Origin: Membranipora membranacea
Lineage: Eukaryota > Bryozoa > Gymnolaemata > Cheilostomatida > Membraniporidae
NCBI GenBank assembly: GCA_914767715.1
Contig: OU612070.1
Location: 19,516,025 to 19,580,024, forward strand
Direction of reading: 5' to 3'
DNA: 64,000 bases
Below, piece by piece: positions 1 through 12,646 of the stretch. The first letter of the stretch is position 1. Each line of letters begins with the position of its first letter. The notes under the pieces were generated by a model. That model was not told the DNA's origin, did no database searches, and saw only the letters and a program-made list of their open reading frames with translations. The position numbers and the translations under genes were made by a program.

Positions 1-246
1 CTATAATCACTTCTCAAAACTTTCTAAACAATACCCCCCCCCCCACCAGTGAATGCACCCTCGTTTTTTAATACAATGATAAATCACTTTGTTTCAAACA
101 AAGAACCAGAAAAAAAAAACCGACCGACCTCAGTAAGGCCACATCATATCCCAATCCTACTTTGTAACCATGGACGAGACGAGACACCCTACACCATACA
201 TTTAACGTATCTTACTTTTCCATTCCCAACACATGATCTGTTCTGA
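1..246 (+). repeat. Dispersed repeat, copy 1
   Basis: Matches 6425-6612: both have ATCACTTCTCAAAACTTTCT, the GACC(G/T)...CCTCAGTAAGGCCACA motif, TTTGTAACCATGG and ATGATCTGTTCTGAATTT. No coding potential of note. The rest up to gene A exon 2 (247-554) is intron 1 of gene A with nothing recognisable. Confidence 0.7.
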
Positions 247-554
247 ATTTTATCCTTTATACCTGTGAACATTATCCGATGAATAGCTTGATTTTTTCTT
301 GTTTCCTCTGACTGTCATCTCAATAGCAGACATTTGGGAAATACCTTGTCCTACCACGTATATAATTTAGTCACTCAACTCCTAGAATACGGATCTGTTG
401 TAATGGAATATTTGAACTGGCTATATAGTTTCCAGTTTGCCAATCTAATTCCACTCTAGCTCTTCATTCAACGTATTAAATCTAGTGCAATATAGTGCAA
501 CTAACTAAAAATATTTTAGATAGTGTCCAATGTCTTATTTTCGTTGTACTGCAG

Positions 555-3500
555 GTAGATGAATATGCTAAGGGTATGTTAGCTATAGGTCTGAAGAGAG
601 GTGACACAATGGCAAGCATGGCTCTTCTCTCTGTAGAGGCACTCTACCTTTCAGTGGCTGCCGTATCTATTGGTGTCGGTTACTCCGTAAGTCTATGAGA
701 CAGTTTCCACTAAAATCATTCCCACAATGCAATTCTAGTTTAGCATTCCCAGTAAAACCTAGAATTGTCACGCGGCTACTAAAAAAGTTGCTGCGTGACA
801 AGGCTTAGTTTAACCAGGTTAATTTTCTCAGGTTTGGTTTGGCTGCATCTCTTTTGGGAATCCACAAAGCTCGTTTGATAGATTAGATAAAATCTTGTAC
901 ACGGACCGGGAAGTTGTTCATAGTTCATACACATGTGTAATGGTTCGTAAGTTGATCGGATAAAAAAGTCCATGTTCATATCCTTATACATTTGTCATAT
1001 TGCAGTGATTAATTCTTATAAAGTTGCTGATCAACAGGAATGTGTTGCTCTCTATTCATATGATTTTGAATGCGTAAACAATCGTTTCTTTTTTTTTATT
1101 TTGCAGCAACCATATGTATATGAGCCAGTGGATCAATCCATCCCTAACTTGATTGAACTGGTGAGTAAGTTATCATCAACTGAAGCATTTAGATAAGTCT
1201 GCATTTTCTCACAATAGTGACATTTAGGAGTAGCCAAAGACTTATTATCAAGTCTATGGGAGTAGCCAACTTTACTCCAACTTTTGTTTGCAATAAGCAG
1301 GGCTTTCTAACATTTTTTTCACCCCAAACCAGCTAAATTAACTTTAGCTAATATTTATTATTCTAGGGTAAAGGGTATACTGAAATCCGACCATACTGAT
1401 CATGGTTACTTCACAATTGAAACATCATTCTATTTCTTGCCTGTTACCCGTGACAGCAGACCTTTGAAAGGGCATACTGGAAAACGTTCCCACAATGCAG
1501 TTTTAATGCTCAGACCACACTCATAAAGCATAGATCCGATCTCACTGGGCATTCCCTGCCTTCTGGGATACTTGCTCTTTGTTGCTTGTGTTTAGTAATC
1601 ATTATCGTATCATTATGTAGATAGACGCAAATTTACTTGTGGTAGGGGAAGGTAACGGAGGTGAAGCAGTGGATTTTATCTGCCACAAGTTAAACCAGGA
1701 CACCCAGAGGTAGGAATAGAAATTCACAGAAATTACTGAGTTTACTACGTTTTTTCTTGTGAATGATAGCATAAAAATGAGTTGTTTTTATTTCATCAAA
1801 AGCATGTCAATTTTCCCTCAACAGTTTAAACCAAACACAAGGAAGAAATATTTACTCAGACAAACTTCATAGCCCCAAGCAAGATTCTGTTGCAGTTTTG
1901 CGATTGCAGTGGTTTGCCATCAATATGCATAACAGAACAAGACATGAGGAAGAAAAATGGTCTCATTGCACATCTAATGACCCGCCTTATTCATTTTCAA
2001 TAAATACCACCAGGAAGTCCAGATTATTTTTCATGTTGCAAACAATTTTCATATCTGCCACATTCTTTATGCTTGGACAGATATCCAAATTTGAAGCAGA
2101 TTCTATACGACAACACATTTAAAGCTCGATTACAAACGCATCAATCGATCAGGCCAACCAGTGATCTTATTAAGCTAGGGGAGACAATTACCGACGAGCA
2201 TTTGTTACAGGCTCGCCAAGCAGTGAAACCAGAGGATCCTGTTATGCATCTTTTCTCTTCGGTAAGTGCCCAAAATTTCTTCCGTATTTTGTATTCTGTT
2301 TTGGTGGGACCTTACTGGCCTATGCTTAGGGAGAAAGTCCCGTGAATCACGTGATACACTATTGCATTATGTTCCTTCGGTCAATAGAGCTTGAACTGGT
2401 TCATGTGGTCTCAGTTTCCTCACAAGAAATATAATGCGATGGCATGTAATCAAGCCATTTAATGAGGGGTCGGTCTTCTTTTGGTTCTTGGGTTAAATTT
2501 GCTGTAACGAAGTCAGTGAGGGTATGGCGGTGTTGGTACATTTTCAATCATATCACCGAAAATTCAGAACATGTTTACCACTGTAGTAGTCCCAATGGTT
2601 GTTAGCGTATCAATGGACTGAAATGCTTGATGACTGTGAAACTAAATTCAGTCAGTGTGTTTCAAACAGAATTTGTGGGCGATGGCCTTGCAAACACTTC
2701 AAGTACTATTATCATACTGTTAATGTTACTATTTATGTTTATGTTACTGTTAATGTCACTGCTGATGTTACTGCTCATGTTACTGCTCATGTTACTGCTG
2801 ATGTTACTGTTTGTTATTACTGTTGCTATTACTGTTAATACTACTGTTAATTTTTATTGTTGATGTTACCGTTGATGTTACTGTTCATGTTACTGTTGAT
2901 ATTACTGTTGTTATAGCTGTTTAGCTGTTTTACAGGGTAGTACAGGGAAACCTAAATGTATAGTTCACACTCAGTATGGTATGAGCAACGAGCTGCTCTG
3001 TCAAGTACCTAAGACAGGTCTCGGGGTAAGTGTGAGATGGTTGCCTTCTCTTTGTCTCTTATTTGTTTCTTGGCCTATTGGCTAAGATCAAAGTGTCTCT
3101 GCCGATGAACGATCAGTGCCTGTTTTCAGTTTTTGGCAGCTTGCTGCACACACCAGTTCAGGAGGTCCTCTATGGCCTCACCTCTAGGATGCATTATGTC
3201 TCGTATTTGCAGTGAAGACAATTCTGTTGCATTACCTGCTGGCCACCAAATTATGGAGTAGGTCCCCAACATGTTAAAAACTCTCCTTTGAAATACTAAC
3301 TTCACATTGTAATATTATACATTGTGATTTGTGTGTAAAACCTTCAGCAAAAGTAAAATAAAGCGACATTGAGCAAGGTTTGGTATATGACATAGCGAAT
3401 CCTCGATTAATGGTTTTTTTGACCTTGGGTAGAGTGGGACAGAAGGCATCAATTTTGGATAAAATGATTTACAGGCCTAAATTTAAGTCGCCGATAATTT

Positions 3501-6500
3501 TCAAACAATTTTACGTTATGTCATAGATTAGATACTTGGTATCAGTCAAGTATGTATCAGTGAAACTTTGTAGAATGGCGCATCAGTGATTGACCTACAA
3601 AGTACATAACAAGCGTCATGTTATCTGTGATTGGGGGAAGGCCCCCTACTCCCTACTCCCGGCACTGATAAATCAGAGCTTAACCACCTCAGTGATAAGG
3701 GATTAATCGGATCTGGCACAATGGCTAGTGTAAATCAAGTCACATCTAAAATTATACCATGGTTATGCTTAACATTGTTTCACCATGATTGATCAACCTT
3801 ACATTGAATGGTATCTTTGTGTTCAGAGAGCCAACAAAAAAAATGATATAGAATAGGGGACCAACTGGCATTTTAGACCTCATTGCTTCTCAAATGGTAC
3901 ATAACATAGCAAGAGATAGCTTTATTGCGATTCACTCAGCATTGGATTAGTCATACTTATCTTCTCTCAATTTTTGGAATGATTTTCACTTTCAGAATTT
4001 GATGGTAACATCAAACAATCAAGATGAGCTGTGCAGTCATGCAGGAATAGCTATTGGCGTCGCAGGATATGCTGATTTAATCGTGTTAGGACCCGAAATG
4101 TTCAGCACTTCCCACGATAACAACGGGCAAGACATGAGGAGGATGGCTGATGTTGTGAACACGGAAAGGTAGATAATTTATTTACTTCTTAACATTCAAA
4201 CAAAATGCTTTGTGATGCGCAAAATTGATTAAACTGATAAAAATAGGTGCTTCAACACTTTTGATTAAAGGAATCTGGATCTGAATATATCTAATAGATA
4301 TGCGGTATGTGTTGAACATTTTAACAATGGTTGAATGTTTTAATAATGGTGGAATAATGGTCATCAGTAGAATTATACAGTAAGTCCATGTCTCTAGCTA
4401 ACATGTCTCTATTATTAGGCTTAAAATCTATATCTAACTGATCTAATGAGGTTTCAGAGTTCATTTCAAATTTCATATCAAATGACATAATATTATCAAT
4501 AAATCTGTATTGCATAAAGCAGAGACCATCTCACATAATAATGGTGTTAATTTAAACATAAATGGATTGACCACACCATCCTTCTCAAAGGGAGAAAATC
4601 TGATGCGCATTCCCATTGTAAAACTTGTTTGTGTAACCGCTTATTGCTTTCTTTGCCTATATATATAATATATATACAAATAATATTATGTGTTATTATC
4701 ATATATTGTATTGTAGCATACACCACTTAGTAGTGACCTCTGGTTATATCTCATACTTTCTACGAATGGCGAGAGAAGAAGATTTCACATTCCCATCCGT
4801 CAAGACGGTTTTGCTAGCAGGACAACTTTTCTCAGAACAGTTCAAGCAGGACATACTGAAATACATCGGTGCTATACCCTGGGTAGGGCCTTGTTTTGAT
4901 TTGCGGGTGCTCAGCATTAGGGTCGATCAAGTTTAATCCATTTGCCTGCATTCCAGTTGCTCCCTTACACTGGTCACGTTGCAGGCAAAGGTCTGCAGCA
5001 TGACCAGTGTAGGGGGAGCAACTCTGAATGCAGGCAATTGGACCAAATTGATGGATCAAACTTGATTGAGTCTAGCTTTGATCAAAAGAATCAGCTTTAC
5101 TTAAGTGCCTTAAGTGTGGCCACCCTCAAAAAAATAGAATTTGACTTGGGTCGTCACCTCATTCCCCTTTGGAGAAACTGAGGCAACATTTATTGATTCA
5201 TTGTCTACCAACCACAGATACACATGCAATCATGTATCACATTTTTGCATTTAGCTTGAATTTGTCAGCCCTGATTGGCTGTTGGGCTACCTAACTGCCA
5301 ATTAGGTTGGCTTATGATCTTAGCGTTCCTTGTAACGACTTTATATATATTGCATTGTTGCATCAACCATCATCCGAAGATGTTCTCCCTGACCCTGATG
5401 TGAAAAGAAACCAAAACAAAAAAACCCAATGAAATAAAATCAAGGGAGTGAAACTCAATTCAATGAAAACAAATGATTTGACAATGCAAATTTTAATGTA
5501 TGTATAGTTGTTGATGAACGAAGATGTTGAGGTAGGTTGTTAAAAGAAGTAGTTGTATGAATCAAGAATACATTCTCTCCTTTCCAAGTGATGGTGACTG
5601 ATGACTGAGTTTTAAGTTTTTTTGTTTTAGACAATGTATGGTCAGTCCGAGGTGATGAATATATCTCTAACTTCATTAGCTGACACAGCCGAGGCCAGAA
5701 AGCAGCGGATGGCTGCTAGTATGCTGCCCATGTATAATACCGAGGTGAATCAAAGCTTATACTTGCTTGTGTTGTGTTTGCATTTGTTAGACAGCCTCAT
5801 CTCCATTTTCATTTGCATTCGTTAGCTGACACTAGAGCACATTTCCAATTCAGTCGAATTTTGCTAATGCACGTGCGACTAAATGCGGAATGCAGATGCG
5901 CATTTAGAAATGGTCCAACCCCTGGTTGTGTGCTGACTCGAGTCCCACTCTGCACGATCCCTCACCCTGGGGAATGTCTGGTAGGGAGGGGGGCTCAGAC
6001 TAACTCTGCACAGGTGTAAACTATCACTGAGTTTGTCTCTTCAGTCTTCAGCATAGCCTTGAATTATTCCACCTATCCTCAGTCATTTTTTGCATGTGCA
6101 ACCGGTCAGATCAAGTAGTAATTCAAGTTTTCTTGAGTTTCCAAACTGAAACGGAATTCTGATCCTCTGATCTTTGTTGCTTGATGATATTATAAATTGT
6201 TGCCATGATAAGGGAGTTGTCTTTCTTGATAGAGTCGGTACCACCACTGATATAATGCAGAGATAGGCTGTGTCTCATACAGAATGAACTTCACATAATG
6301 TAATTTAAAGGGTTCTAACTGATGTGCACTGCTGGGGCAGAACACACGCGATTCCTAACTAACTCAAGTTAAATAAACTTCACCAAGCTTAACCACGTCA
6401 TCCCAGCGCCATCATATTTTTTTTGTGTTATGATCACTTCTCAAAACTTTCTAAACAAGAGAACAAAAAACCGACTGACCTCAGTAAGGCCACACCATAT

Positions 6501-9500
6501 CCCAATCGTACTTTGTAACCATGGGATGTGGACGAGACACCCTAACCACACATTAACGTGTCTAACCTTTCCATTCCCAACGCCTATGATCTGTTCTGAA
6601 TTTAATCCTTTATAAATCCATACTCAGTAATTCAGAACTTCTGTTTGTTATGCTCAATATTGCAGACTTTGTCTGAACTGCTAGTCAGACTCCGGTTCAC
6701 TCAATCTCACTCTCCCTGATTTGTTTTGTAGGTAAAGCTGGTCGATGAGGACGAACAGACTGTACCACTAGGTCATCAAGGTCAAGTCTTAGTAAAGAAG
6801 TACTCAATACTCATGGGCTATCTAATTAGCGCCATCGACCCATTCTTTTTTGGGGATGGTGAGATGGCGCAATCGGTTAGCGCGCTTGCTATTCACTGCC
6901 AGGCGATTAGTGCCGCAGGAGTTGTGGGTTCGAGTCCCACTGGGGGAGCTTTCATTGTTGATTGTTCCAGCCCCCAGCACCCTCGGGTGTATACCTCTCC
7001 TGTGTACTTGTCTACTGACTGACTCATGGAAAGACATGTGACAGCATGGAAAGACATGCTGACAAGCTGGAAAGACAGCTTAACCTACTACAAGGGGTCC
7101 CAGCAATGGGCCATGTAAGGCCAATAACCCTAACACGTACGCTGTGTTTCATAGGGTGGCAATGGTGGATTGGAATGTGCTGTGGGATGAGAGAACACAA
7201 CTCCGAGTAGTGAATAGCGGGCTATCTAATTAGCGCCATCGACCCATTCTTTTTTGGGGATGGTGAGATGGCGCAATCGGTTAGCGCGCTTGCTATTCAC
7301 TGCCAGGCGATTAGTGCCGCAGGAGTTGTGGGTTCGAGTCCCACTGGGGGAGCTTTCATTGTTGATTGTTCCAGCCCCCAGCACCCTCGGGTGTATACCT
7401 CTCCTGTGTACTTGTCTACTGACTGACTCATGGAAAGACATGTGACAGCATGGAAAGACATGCTGACAAGCTGGAAAGACAGCTTAACCTACTACAAGGG
7501 GTCCCAGCAATGGGCCATGTAAGGCCAATAACCCTAACACGTACGCTGTGTTTCATAGGGTGGCAATGGTGGATTGGAATGTGCTGTGGGATGAGAGAAC
7601 ACAACTCCGAGTAGTGAATAGCGGGCTATCTAATTAGCGCCATCGACCCATTCTTTTTTGGGGATGGTGAGATGGCGCAATCGGTTAGCGCGCTTGCTAT
7701 TCACTGCCAGGCGATTAGTGCCGCAGGAGTTGTGGGTTCGAGTCCCACTGGGGGAGCTTTCATTGTTGATTGTTCCAGCCCCCAGCACCCTCGGGTGTAT
7801 ACCTCTCCTGTGTACTTGTCTACTGACTGACTCATGGAAAGACATGTGACAGCATGGAAAGACATGCTGACAAGCTGGAAAGACAGCTTAACCTACTACA
7901 AGGGGTCCCAGCAATGGGCCATGTAAGGCCAATAACCCTAACACGTACGCTGTGTTTCATAGGGTGGCAATGGTGGATTGGAATGTGCTGTGGGATGAGA
8001 GAACACAACTCCGAGTAGTGAATAGCGGGCTATCTAATTAGCGCCATCGACCCATTCTTTTTTGGGGATGGTGAGATGGCGCAATCGGTTAGCGCGCTTG
8101 CTATTCACTGCCAGGCGATTAGTGCCGCAGGAGTTGTGGGTTCGAGTCCCACTGGGGGAGCTTTCATTGTTGATTGTTCCAGCCCCCAGCACCCTCGGGT
8201 GTATACCTCTCCTGTGTACTTGTCTACTGACTGACTCATGGAAAGACATGTGACAGCATGGAAAGACATGCTGACAAGCTGGAAAGACAGCTTAACCTAC
8301 TACAAGGGGTCCCAGCAATGGGCCATGTAAGGCCAATAACCCTAACACGTACGCTGTGTTTCATAGGGTGGCAATGGTGGATTGGAATGTGCTGTGGGAT
8401 GAGAGAACACAACTCCGAGTAGTGAATAGCGGGCTATCTAATTAGCGCCATCGACCCATTCTTTTTTGGGGATGGTGAGATGGCGCAATCGGTTAGCGCG
8501 CTTGCTATTCACTGCCAGGCGATTAGTGCCGCAGGAGTTGTGGGTTCGAGTCCCACTGGGGGAGCTTTCATTGTTGATTGTTCCAGCCCCCAGCACCCTC
8601 GGGTGTATACCTCTCCTGTGTACTTGTCTACTGACTGACTCATGGAAAGACATGTGACAGCATGGAAAGACATGCTGACAAGCTGGAAAGACAGCTTAAC
8701 CTACTACAAGGGGTCCCAGCAATGGGCCATGTAAGGCCAATAACCCTAACACGTACGCTGTGTTTCATAGGGTGGCAATGGTGGATTGGAATGTGCTGTG
8801 GGATGAGAGAACACAACTCCGAGTAGTGAATAGCGGGCTATCTAATTAGCGCCATCGACCCATTCTTTTTTGGGGATGGTGAGATGGCGCAATCGGTTAG
8901 CGCGCTTGCTATTCACTGCCAGGCGATTAGTGCCGCAGGAGTTGTGGGTTCGAGTCCCACTGGGGGAGCTTTCATTGTTGATTGTTCCAGCCCCCAGCAC
9001 CCTCGGGTGTATACCTCTCCTGTGTACTTGTCTACTGACTGACTCATGGAAAGACATGTGACAGCATGGAAAGACATGCTGACAAGCTGGAAAGACAGCT
9101 TAACCTACTACAAGGGGTCCCAGCAATGGGCCATGTAAGGCCAATAACCCTAACACGTACGCTGTGTTTCATAGGGTGGCAATGGTGGATTGGAATGTGC
9201 TGTGGGATGAGAGAACACAACTCCGAGTAGTGAATAGCGGGCTATCTAATTAGCGCCATCGACCCATTCTTTTTTGGGGATGGTGAGATGGCGCAATCGG
9301 TTAGCGCGCTTGCTATTCACTGCCAGGCGATTAGTGCCGCAGGAGTTGTGGGTTCGAGTCCCACTGGGGGAGCTTTCATTGTTGATTGTTCCAGCCCCCA
9401 GCACCCTCGGGTGTATACCTCTCCAGCAAATATAAAAACCTTGACCCGCAGGTCATGCAGCAGATGCAGACTCAAGATGGCTTTGTGAAGACGGGGTAAG

Positions 9501-12370
9501 CCAAGCGCGTATACATCAGTGTATACCTTCGCGATAACAATATACAACTACTACTTATCGGCTGACAATGATGATAGCAGACGCTAGACCAATTTTGGCT
9601 CATTTGCCTGCATTCGGAGTTGCTCCCCCTCCATTGGTCACAGGAGTGACCAGTGGAAGGGTAGCAACTAGTATGCATGCAAACTTGATCAAACTTGTTC
9701 TAAGCTGAAGCTGATCGTGTGATTCATGTTAGTGTGTGTATCCCTGATCAATATGGCATGAATTTGAATGGTTGGAGCACAAAGCAAGATACCACAACTA
9801 CAAGCTTGACTCAAGCCTTGGTAAAAAAAAATCTAATAAGTGTTCACCTGGCCGATCCGCAACCTAAATATATATGTACTGCGTTGCAACTCACTCATTG
9901 AACTATATAATAGTCACCTTCAGCCAATCATAATGTTTGTAACATGCTGAAAGTTCCAGAGACAAGGGAGGCAATATTTTCACCATTCTTGAATGAGGAG
10001 TCTATAAAAAGTCATCCAGAGTTTTGTAGTAAGTACACGAGTTGCTTTAATTGACTTTCCATGACAACACATCACTTTGTGTGCTGTGTATATATATTTA
10101 GTGGCCAAACATATTCAGGATGAAGGTTATGTATAAAGTTTTTTGTTGTTTGTTTGAAGTGACATTGGAGTCATGGATATAAATGGTGCGATTACGTTAC
10201 ATGGTCGCCATGTTGATGCCCTCAGATTTAAAGTTTTTGCTGAAGTCCTCTACACTGGTCCCATTGAGACAGCTCTCTGCGAACTTCCTGCTATCAGAGA
10301 GGCCCAGGTAAGGATACAAAAAGCCAAAGTTCTTATATATGGTTCAAATTTGGTGGAGTAATGTTGCCCCTCTCTTTCACCGGTTTATCAGATTTTTTCA
10401 GATAAGAGTTCAAAACTATTACCAAGGGGTAACTCCTTGCTATTACTAGCTGAACAAAATATTGATTATAAATATACAGTGTAAGCTGGTTAATTCAAAC
10501 TTTATAATTCAAATTTCCTGTTAATTCATATAAGGAAAATTGGTCCCTTCAACCTGATTTCAATGCATTCTAATGTCACTTAATTCAAACTCTGCCTAAT
10601 TAGAACAAATTTTTGTGGTCCCTAGAGGTTTGAATTATGTGAACTGCACTGTATATAGTTAATATAATAATATTATATCATTGAGAATTATCTTTACTTT
10701 AGGTGATATCTGTGTCATGGACCGACTTTCATGGTGATGAGCTAGTCTACTGCTTATGGTAAGTACTCATTCATGAAAAGATTAAGGTCATAGGTCAAGG
10801 TCATTTGCCAAATAAATGTGTGAGTTAGAGAGCTGCAGGTTTGCCACTCCACTTTGATACTGTTTTTCCGTTTTCCAAGCTGTAGTACATTGAGTAGTTA
10901 CATTGAAAGTTGTATAGTTCATACAGTATAACCACTATATACAGTGAGTACAGTATATACAGGGTAAAAAAAATCCATTTCTGTTCTGGCCAACTACAAT
11001 GATGTCCATTTCTGAATTTGGTTACCCTGCAGTAAGTAGTGTATAACATTTCACGCTGAATATCAATGTGTTCTTCTTCAATTTCACAGCCTTGAGAATG
11101 GACATACAAAACCAAGTGAGGAGCAGCTAACGAATCATATAATAAATAAGGTGAGCGCCATTCTCAGATATAATTCTATCACTACTGGCCGAACTTCTGA
11201 CAGCAGGGTTGGGTGGGATATCCCACCCAAGCCTGCTGACAGTAATGCGATTTTTGTGAAAGTTGTCCTCTCGTGCATCGATGGAAAAAACTCAGAATAG
11301 ATCATTTCAAAATGATCATTCTATTGGGAAGCTGTGATGATGATGATTTACCGAGTCCCATGAGTTTCAATTCCGCATAATGACTGATCTTACAAGTTGT
11401 GCAGTTAGGATACTGTAAAGTAGCTCAGTAGGGTGGGACACTTAGCTCAAGGTTCGAATCCTGCGACAGTTTACTGGCTCTATTGGTTACCCCAGGTGTA
11501 CTACGACCTGCCAGCGAACTGAGAATGAAATTCCACCAATCATCATCAATCATGGCATCTTTGCTCTTTGTTTTTCAGTCTCTGGAGAGATATTTCCAGC
11601 TAGGATTCAACCACCATTTTAACCCTCCCATCTCACCATATTGAAATCTTAAATCTGCATTTACAGCTCTCACAGATACATTCTGCTTTTATTCAATCAC
11701 ATGACCACATGACCATGGTTCGGTCACATGATCACATGGTCAAGTGGTCCTGTGATTCAGTCTCATGGGCATTTGATCAGATGATCAGACATAACTGTAT
11801 AATCCCTGTTTGCATTACCCGTGTTTGAGGATAAAACAGTACATTTTTTCTCATTTCAAAGCTTGACGAGATGAAGATAGCGTGTAGAATTGTGTACTTT
11901 GATCAGTTTCCAAGAACTGCAAACTCAAGAAAAGTAAGTGCCATTTCTTTTCTTCAATGTGAGCAAAGTAGTTTTTTTGACAGAATGGGATCCAACGACA
12001 TAATTATGCTCTCCGCCAATATTAGGCCAAAGAGTTGCCAATACCCTAAAGTATTAAAATATCCATTGGATCTGAAAATGTTAATTTCGCTTTAAACATT
12101 TTTTTTCAATCTTAACTCAATGTTTTTCCATTTAAAAACCAAAATAATTCTAATATTCAAAATTGTGTATTAAACAATTCTTGGCACGTTCAACGAATTG
12201 TTTCATCCTGTGCAATGTGTAATGCTATGTAATGTGTTTTCTAGGTCAGTAAAGCCAAGATCAAGGAAAAAGTCAAACAATTAATAAAAGACAATTCAGA
12301 GTATGGTATCACTAAATGGTTCGCTGATTTCAAAGAAGCTGTTCAAGGAACAACCAATATTGCCGACTAA
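555..12370 (+). CDS. Gene A: ANL-superfamily adenylate-forming enzyme (acyl-CoA synthetase-like), 5' end off window, exon 10 interrupted
   Basis: Exons 2-15 of a 15-exon gene: 555-686, 1107-1160, 1621-1709, 2081-2261, 2936-3025, 3996-4168, 4717-4882, 5631-5744, 6732-6815 plus 9425-9495 (one exon split by a repeat array), 10160-10307, 10703-10758, 11090-11150, 11862-11933, 12245-12370 (stop TAA). All other exons are open, have AG/GT borders and keep the same phases as genes B, C and D. Enzyme motifs are present: phosphate-binding loop SSGSTGKPK across the exon 5/6 join, YGQSE in exon 9, KTGD at the exon 10/11 join, the hinge-region GR in exon 11, and PRTANSRK with the adenylation lysine ending exon 14. 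Such enzymes activate a carboxylic acid with ATP; the substrate cannot be told. Exon 1 should lie left of the window. A is the most diverged copy. Read straight through, the array brings a stop at 7020-7022, so A is either a fresh pseudogene or an insertion allele. Without the array the exon is in frame and one codon longer than in the paralogs. Confidence 0.85.
2700..2925 (+). repeat. Degenerate (TTACTG...) minisatellite
   Basis: About 225 bp of imperfect 6-12-bp repeats of the type TTACTGTTGATG and TTACTGCTCATG, in gene A intron 5, ending 10 bp before the acceptor of exon 6. It forms an unusual extended polypyrimidine-poor tract upstream of that acceptor. Confidence 0.8.
3064..3213 (+). mobile_element. 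U2-snRNA-derived SINE
   Basis: The 5' end TTCTTGGCCTATTGGCTAAG followed by ATCAAAGTGT matches the first 30 or so bases of U2 snRNA (known 5' end ATCGCTTCTCGGCC...). The following body (AGTGCCTG, GCAGCTTGCTGCACAC, CTCACCTCTAGGATGCATT) is shared by four other copies in the window. Truncated at the 3' end. Gene A intron 6. Confidence 0.75.
4925..5066. repeat. Fold-back (MITE-like) element
   Basis: Imperfect palindrome: ATTTGCCTGCATTCCAGTTG and CTCCC, then ACTGGTCA on the left; TGACCAGTGTAG, GGGGAGCAACTC and GAATGCAGGCAA on the right. A relative lies at 9587-9699. Both are in gene A introns, this one 40 bp after exon 8. Confidence 0.7.
5340..5615 (-). mobile_element. LINE 3' end
   Basis: Minus strand encodes TTSFNNLPQHLRSSTTIHTL, FALSNHLFSLN and stop, the usual C-terminus of LINE reverse transcriptases (W/F-N-x-LP...lr...FK..L..hlf), then a 3' untranslated tail ending near TTGATGCAAC. 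The same tail recurs at 19120-19237 (+) and 47985-48182 (+), both ending GTTGATGCAATAAAA. Ends only about 15 bp before gene A exon 9. Confidence 0.7.
6425..6612 (+). repeat. Dispersed repeat, copy 2
   Basis: Second copy of the repeat at 1-246, lying in gene A intron 9 shortly before the exon that holds the SINE array. Confidence 0.7.
6815..9424 (+). repeat. Tandem array of a 404-bp unit with a tRNA-derived SINE head, 6.5 copies
   Basis: Units start at 6815, 7219, 7623, 8027, 8431, 8835 and 9239 (last one partial) and appear identical: the same translated frames recur every 404 bp without change. Each unit holds a tRNA-like promoter: A box TGGCGCAATCGG (first at 6865) and B box GGTTCGAGTCC (first at 6927). 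The sequence around them does not fold into a tRNA with a paired acceptor stem, so these are SINE heads, not tRNA genes. The rest of the unit contains short GGAAAGACA repeats and a unique part. The same SINE head occurs singly at 20745-20893, 59948-60107 and 60268-60415. Confidence 0.92.
9587..9699. repeat. Fold-back (MITE-like) element, second copy
   Basis: CATTTGCCTGCATTCGGAGT and TGCTCCCCCTCCATTGGTCA fold on GTGACCAGTGGAAGGGTAGC and GCATGCAAAC. Same family as 4925-5066; gene A intron 10. Confidence 0.65.
10477..10651. mobile_element. MITE with CAGTG termini and TA target site (pogo/Tigger-like)
   Basis: Left end CAGTGTAAGCTGGTTAATTC, right end complementary GTTTGAATTATGTGAACTGC followed by ACTG, flanked by TA on both sides, 175 bp, no coding capacity. 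CAGT termini with TTAATTCAAAC are typical of non-autonomous pogo/Tigger elements. Gene A intron 11. Confidence 0.7.
11197..11242. repeat. Near-perfect 46-bp palindrome
   Basis: Arms of 22 bp (CTGACAGCAGGGTTGGGTGG then GA, and its complement) with two mismatches and a 2-base centre at 11219-11220. Gene A intron 13. Confidence 0.85.
11400..11545 (+). mobile_element. Degenerate second-family tRNA SINE
   Basis: TAGCTCAGTAGGGTGGGACA, GGTTCGAATCCTGC and the body ACCCCAGGTGTACTACGACC match the element at 61690-61905. Lies in gene A intron 13. Confidence 0.6.
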
Positions 12371-12615
12371 GTAAGACTGAGGACCAGGAGGACCAGGAGG
12401 GGAAGGCAACACCGCCCCAAAAAAAACTCTGTCAAAGTTCACATGTAGACTCACTCATGATACTTTCAGCTTTGTGCAAATTACTTATCTCAACCATGTT
12501 CTTTTTGTCATGGAATACTAGCATAATATTGGCTTCATTTTCCAGTGTCATAATACATTCAATACTATGCGCCATACATTTTTTTATGTTGAAAGACAAT
12601 GGACTTTTTCTTTCA

Positions 12616-12646
<31 letters not shown>

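Noticed and set aside
6865-6949. Seven tandem tRNA genes in the 404-bp array
   Set aside because: A and B boxes are good, but the sequence before the A box (GGTGAGA) cannot pair with that after the T arm (TGGGGGA), and the anticodon region is too long; these are SINE heads.
6850-9061. Repeated open frames of 63 and 71 codons in the array
   Set aside because: They recur only because the DNA unit recurs; they cross the SINE promoter and have no homology to protein-coding exons.
7020-9426. Array spliced out of gene A as a new intron (GTGAG at 6859, CTCCAG at 9426)
   Set aside because: Joining these sites puts the rest of exon 10 out of frame; no other donor giving the right phase was obvious.
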